Position numbers and translations under genes: made by a program. 14,025 nt of DNA from the NCBI GenBank assembly GCA_937893015.1, contig CALBJX010000047.1, positions 1 to 14,025 of the forward strand, in the 5' to 3' direction. The notes under the pieces were generated by a model, which made no database searches, was not told the origin of the DNA, and saw only the letters and a list, made by a program, of their open reading frames with translations. The first letter of the stretch is position 1. Each line of letters starts with the position of its first letter. Shown piece after piece: positions 13,201-14,025 of this stretch. The DNA is from an uncultured Verrucomicrobiales bacterium (GTDB taxonomy: Bacteria; Verrucomicrobiota; Verrucomicrobiia; Verrucomicrobiales; Akkermansiaceae).

Positions 13201-14025
13201 ACCAGCTCATCATGGGTACCATCCTGCACGTCAAGGACGGCGAGAAGGTCGAGGGCGGCAAGGTCATTGCCGAGTGGGATCCCTTCGCCATTCCGGTCAT
13301 CTCCGAAATCGGCGGCACCATCGAGTTCCACGACCTCATCGAAGGCATCACCTGCCGCACCGAACATGGTGAAACCGGCAAGGGCCAGATTGTCATCATC
13401 GACCACCGCCAGGACCTCGCCCCGCGCGTCATCGTGCACACGGGCAAGGGCGACAAGGACAAGCCCCGCGTGTACGCCATTCCCACGGGTGCCTACCTCG
13501 CCGTCTCCGACAAGCAGAAGATTTCCGCCGGTACCGTGCTCGCCAAGACGCCCCGCAAGGTGCAGAAGACGAACGATATTACGGGCGGTCTGCCCCGCGT
13601 GGCCGAGCTCTTCGAAGCCCGCCGCCCGAAGGAGACCTGCGTGCTCGCTGAGATGGATGGTATCGTCGCCATCGACGACGCCATGATTCGCGGCAAGAAG
13701 GTCGTCACCATCTACCGCGACGCCGAAGCCCGCGAGGCCGCCTCCAAGAGCCGCCGCCGCTCCACCAAGCTGGAGGAGCGCGACGCCAACGACGGCGCCA
13801 TCTCCTGCAAGCACCTCGTGCCCATGGACCGCCACATCATCGTCCACGACGGCGACTACGTGCATGCCGGTGAGCCCCTCTCCGACGGCTCCGAAGCTTC
13901 CGACGAAATCCTCCGCATCTGCGGCAAGGAAGCCCTGCAGGAGCACCTCGTCAACAAGGTGCAGCAGGTGTACCGCGTGCAGGGTGTGGAAATCAACGAC
14001 AAGCACGTGGAAATCATCGTCTCCC
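10203..14025 (+). CDS. rpoC: RNA polymerase beta' subunit, 3' end outside window
   Basis: The first 1274 codons of beta', open to the window edge with no stop. The start ATG at 10203 gives MAYIDMNNEKPKNFDQ; no Shine-Dalgarno precedes it. The zinc ribbon is C67, C69, C82, C85. The catalytic magnesium loop is NADFDGD at 457-463. The second zinc site is C816, C890, C897, C900, with an extra C896. The trigger loop has MRTFH at 934-938. An SI3-type insert (about 946-1120) with VKDGEKVEGGKVIAEWDP splits the trigger loop, as in Proteobacteria. A charged stretch (about 1173-1197, with SKSRRRSTKLEERD) lengthens the region before the final QGVEINDKHVEIIV, which in E. coli lies some 60 residues from the end. 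So about 95% of the gene is present. Confidence 0.98.
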   Translation, partial: MAYIDMNNEKPKNFDQVCITVASPEDIVAWSSGEVKNPETINYRTFKPEKGGLFCERIFGPTRDMECSCGRYKRAKNKGMICDRCGVEVTSARVRRERMGHINLAVPVTHIWFYKCMPSRIGLMLDITSRDLERIIYYEDYIIIDPKDVPGYNRCDILTEEEYDDLVEDYGDDAPEAGMGAAAIKRLLETIDLDALIDQLKQEMEKTNSKQNKRKIAKRLQLAQGFKSSGCHPEWMVLTVLPVIPPDLRPLVPLPGGRFATSDLNDLYRRVINRNNRLKELSALQTPEVIKRNEMRMLQEAVDALFDNGRHGRHVTGAGNRPLKSLSDMLKGKSGRFRQNLLGKRVDYSGRSVIVIGPHLKMNQCGLPKKMALNLFEPFIIHRLKELGYVHTVRSAKKMIDRKEAIVWDILEEVTKGHPVFLNRAPTLHRLSIQAFEPVLIEGSAIRLHPLVCTGYNADFDGDQMAVHVPLSVEAQLEARLMMLAPNNIFSPASGKPICTPTQDIILGSYYLTHTRAKEVKEQQDNQHLLPLFESISEVEFAIAARKIGYHEWIRLKNPDYGKTGAAFDKLAFNQENVDKKTIVTTAGRVRFNEIWPDEMGYINRNIGKKQMGELIWRCYQICGQKKTVETLDALKALGYKEATRSGCSIGIVDMVVPEGKNEMIAAAYEQVAKVTEQYEEGLITNGERYEKVVNIWSTTTDAIQKELYTKLEFNEGSAVASPLYMMVDSGARGNKAQIKQLSGMRGLMAKPSGEIIERPITSNFREGLSVLEYFISTHGARKGLADTALKTADSGYMTRKLVDVAQDVIVRDIDCGTEQGITMTAIYDGEDEIASLATRIYGRVTCSDIIDPTSKEIIVAKNEIITDEAAKRIEKVGIEKVKVRSILTCELGKGCCAKCYGLNLATGKSVKVGEAVGIIAAQSIGEPGTQLTMRTFHVGGTATAAANHPEYVAKSAGTLVYDEDLRGRCVQDENGDMVVLSKNGSVKIYDEEGKELESYQLIMGTILHVKDGEKVEGGKVIAEWDPFAIPVISEIGGTIEFHDLIEGITCRTEHGETGKGQIVIIDHRQDLAPRVIVHTGKGDKDKPRVYAIPTGAYLAVSDKQKISAGTVLAKTPRKVQKTNDITGGLPRVAELFEARRPKETCVLAEMDGIVAIDDAMIRGKKVVTIYRDAEAREAASKSRRRSTKLEERDANDGAISCKHLVPMDRHIIVHDGDYVHAGEPLSDGSEASDEILRICGKEALQEHLVNKVQQVYRVQGVEINDKHVEIIVS

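Overview
The window is the transcription and translation core locus of a GC-rich bacterium: trnT(GGU)-tuf-trnW(CCA)-secE-nusG-rplK-rplA-rplJ-rplL-rpoB-rpoC, all on the + strand, with rpoC cut by the right edge. One unrelated gene, a small secreted Sel1-repeat protein, lies on the - strand at the left end, diverging from the operon. The gene order is widely conserved in bacteria and does not name a phylum. The promoters are classical -35/-10 sigma70 type, which argues against Bacteroidota. RpoB and RpoC carry large-enzyme features, including an SI3-type insert in the RpoC trigger loop. Almost no start codon has a Shine-Dalgarno sequence. My best inference is the PVC group, probably Verrucomicrobiota; this is an impression from protein sequence, not a search result.

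Layout: 1-130 holds heptamer repeats and the terminator of the - strand gene; 131-703 is that gene; 704-990 is a divergent intergenic region with AT-rich repeats, a dyad and a strong promoter with phased A-tracts; 991-2485 is trnT, tuf and trnW; 2533-3424 is secE and nusG; 3425-3561 is a structured rplK leader; 3562-5294 is rplK, rplA and rplJ; 5295-5451 is a structured spacer with a second promoter before rplL; 5452-5826 is rplL; 5827-6109 is a 283-base, strongly structured rpoB leader; 6110-10129 is rpoB; 10130-10202 is a spacer with a very stable hairpin; 10203 to the end is rpoC.

The genes supply EF-Tu with two tRNAs, a translocon subunit and an elongation factor, the L11/L1/L10/L12 stalk region of the 50S subunit, and the two large RNA polymerase subunits. 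The coding content is ordinary. The interest is in the RNA between genes: both tRNAs sit inside helices formed by their flanks, almost every long spacer folds into stable hairpins without a U-tract, and two promoters (before trnT and before rplL) share a near-identical -10/discriminator block. I found no mobile element, CRISPR array, phage gene or evident novel protein system.
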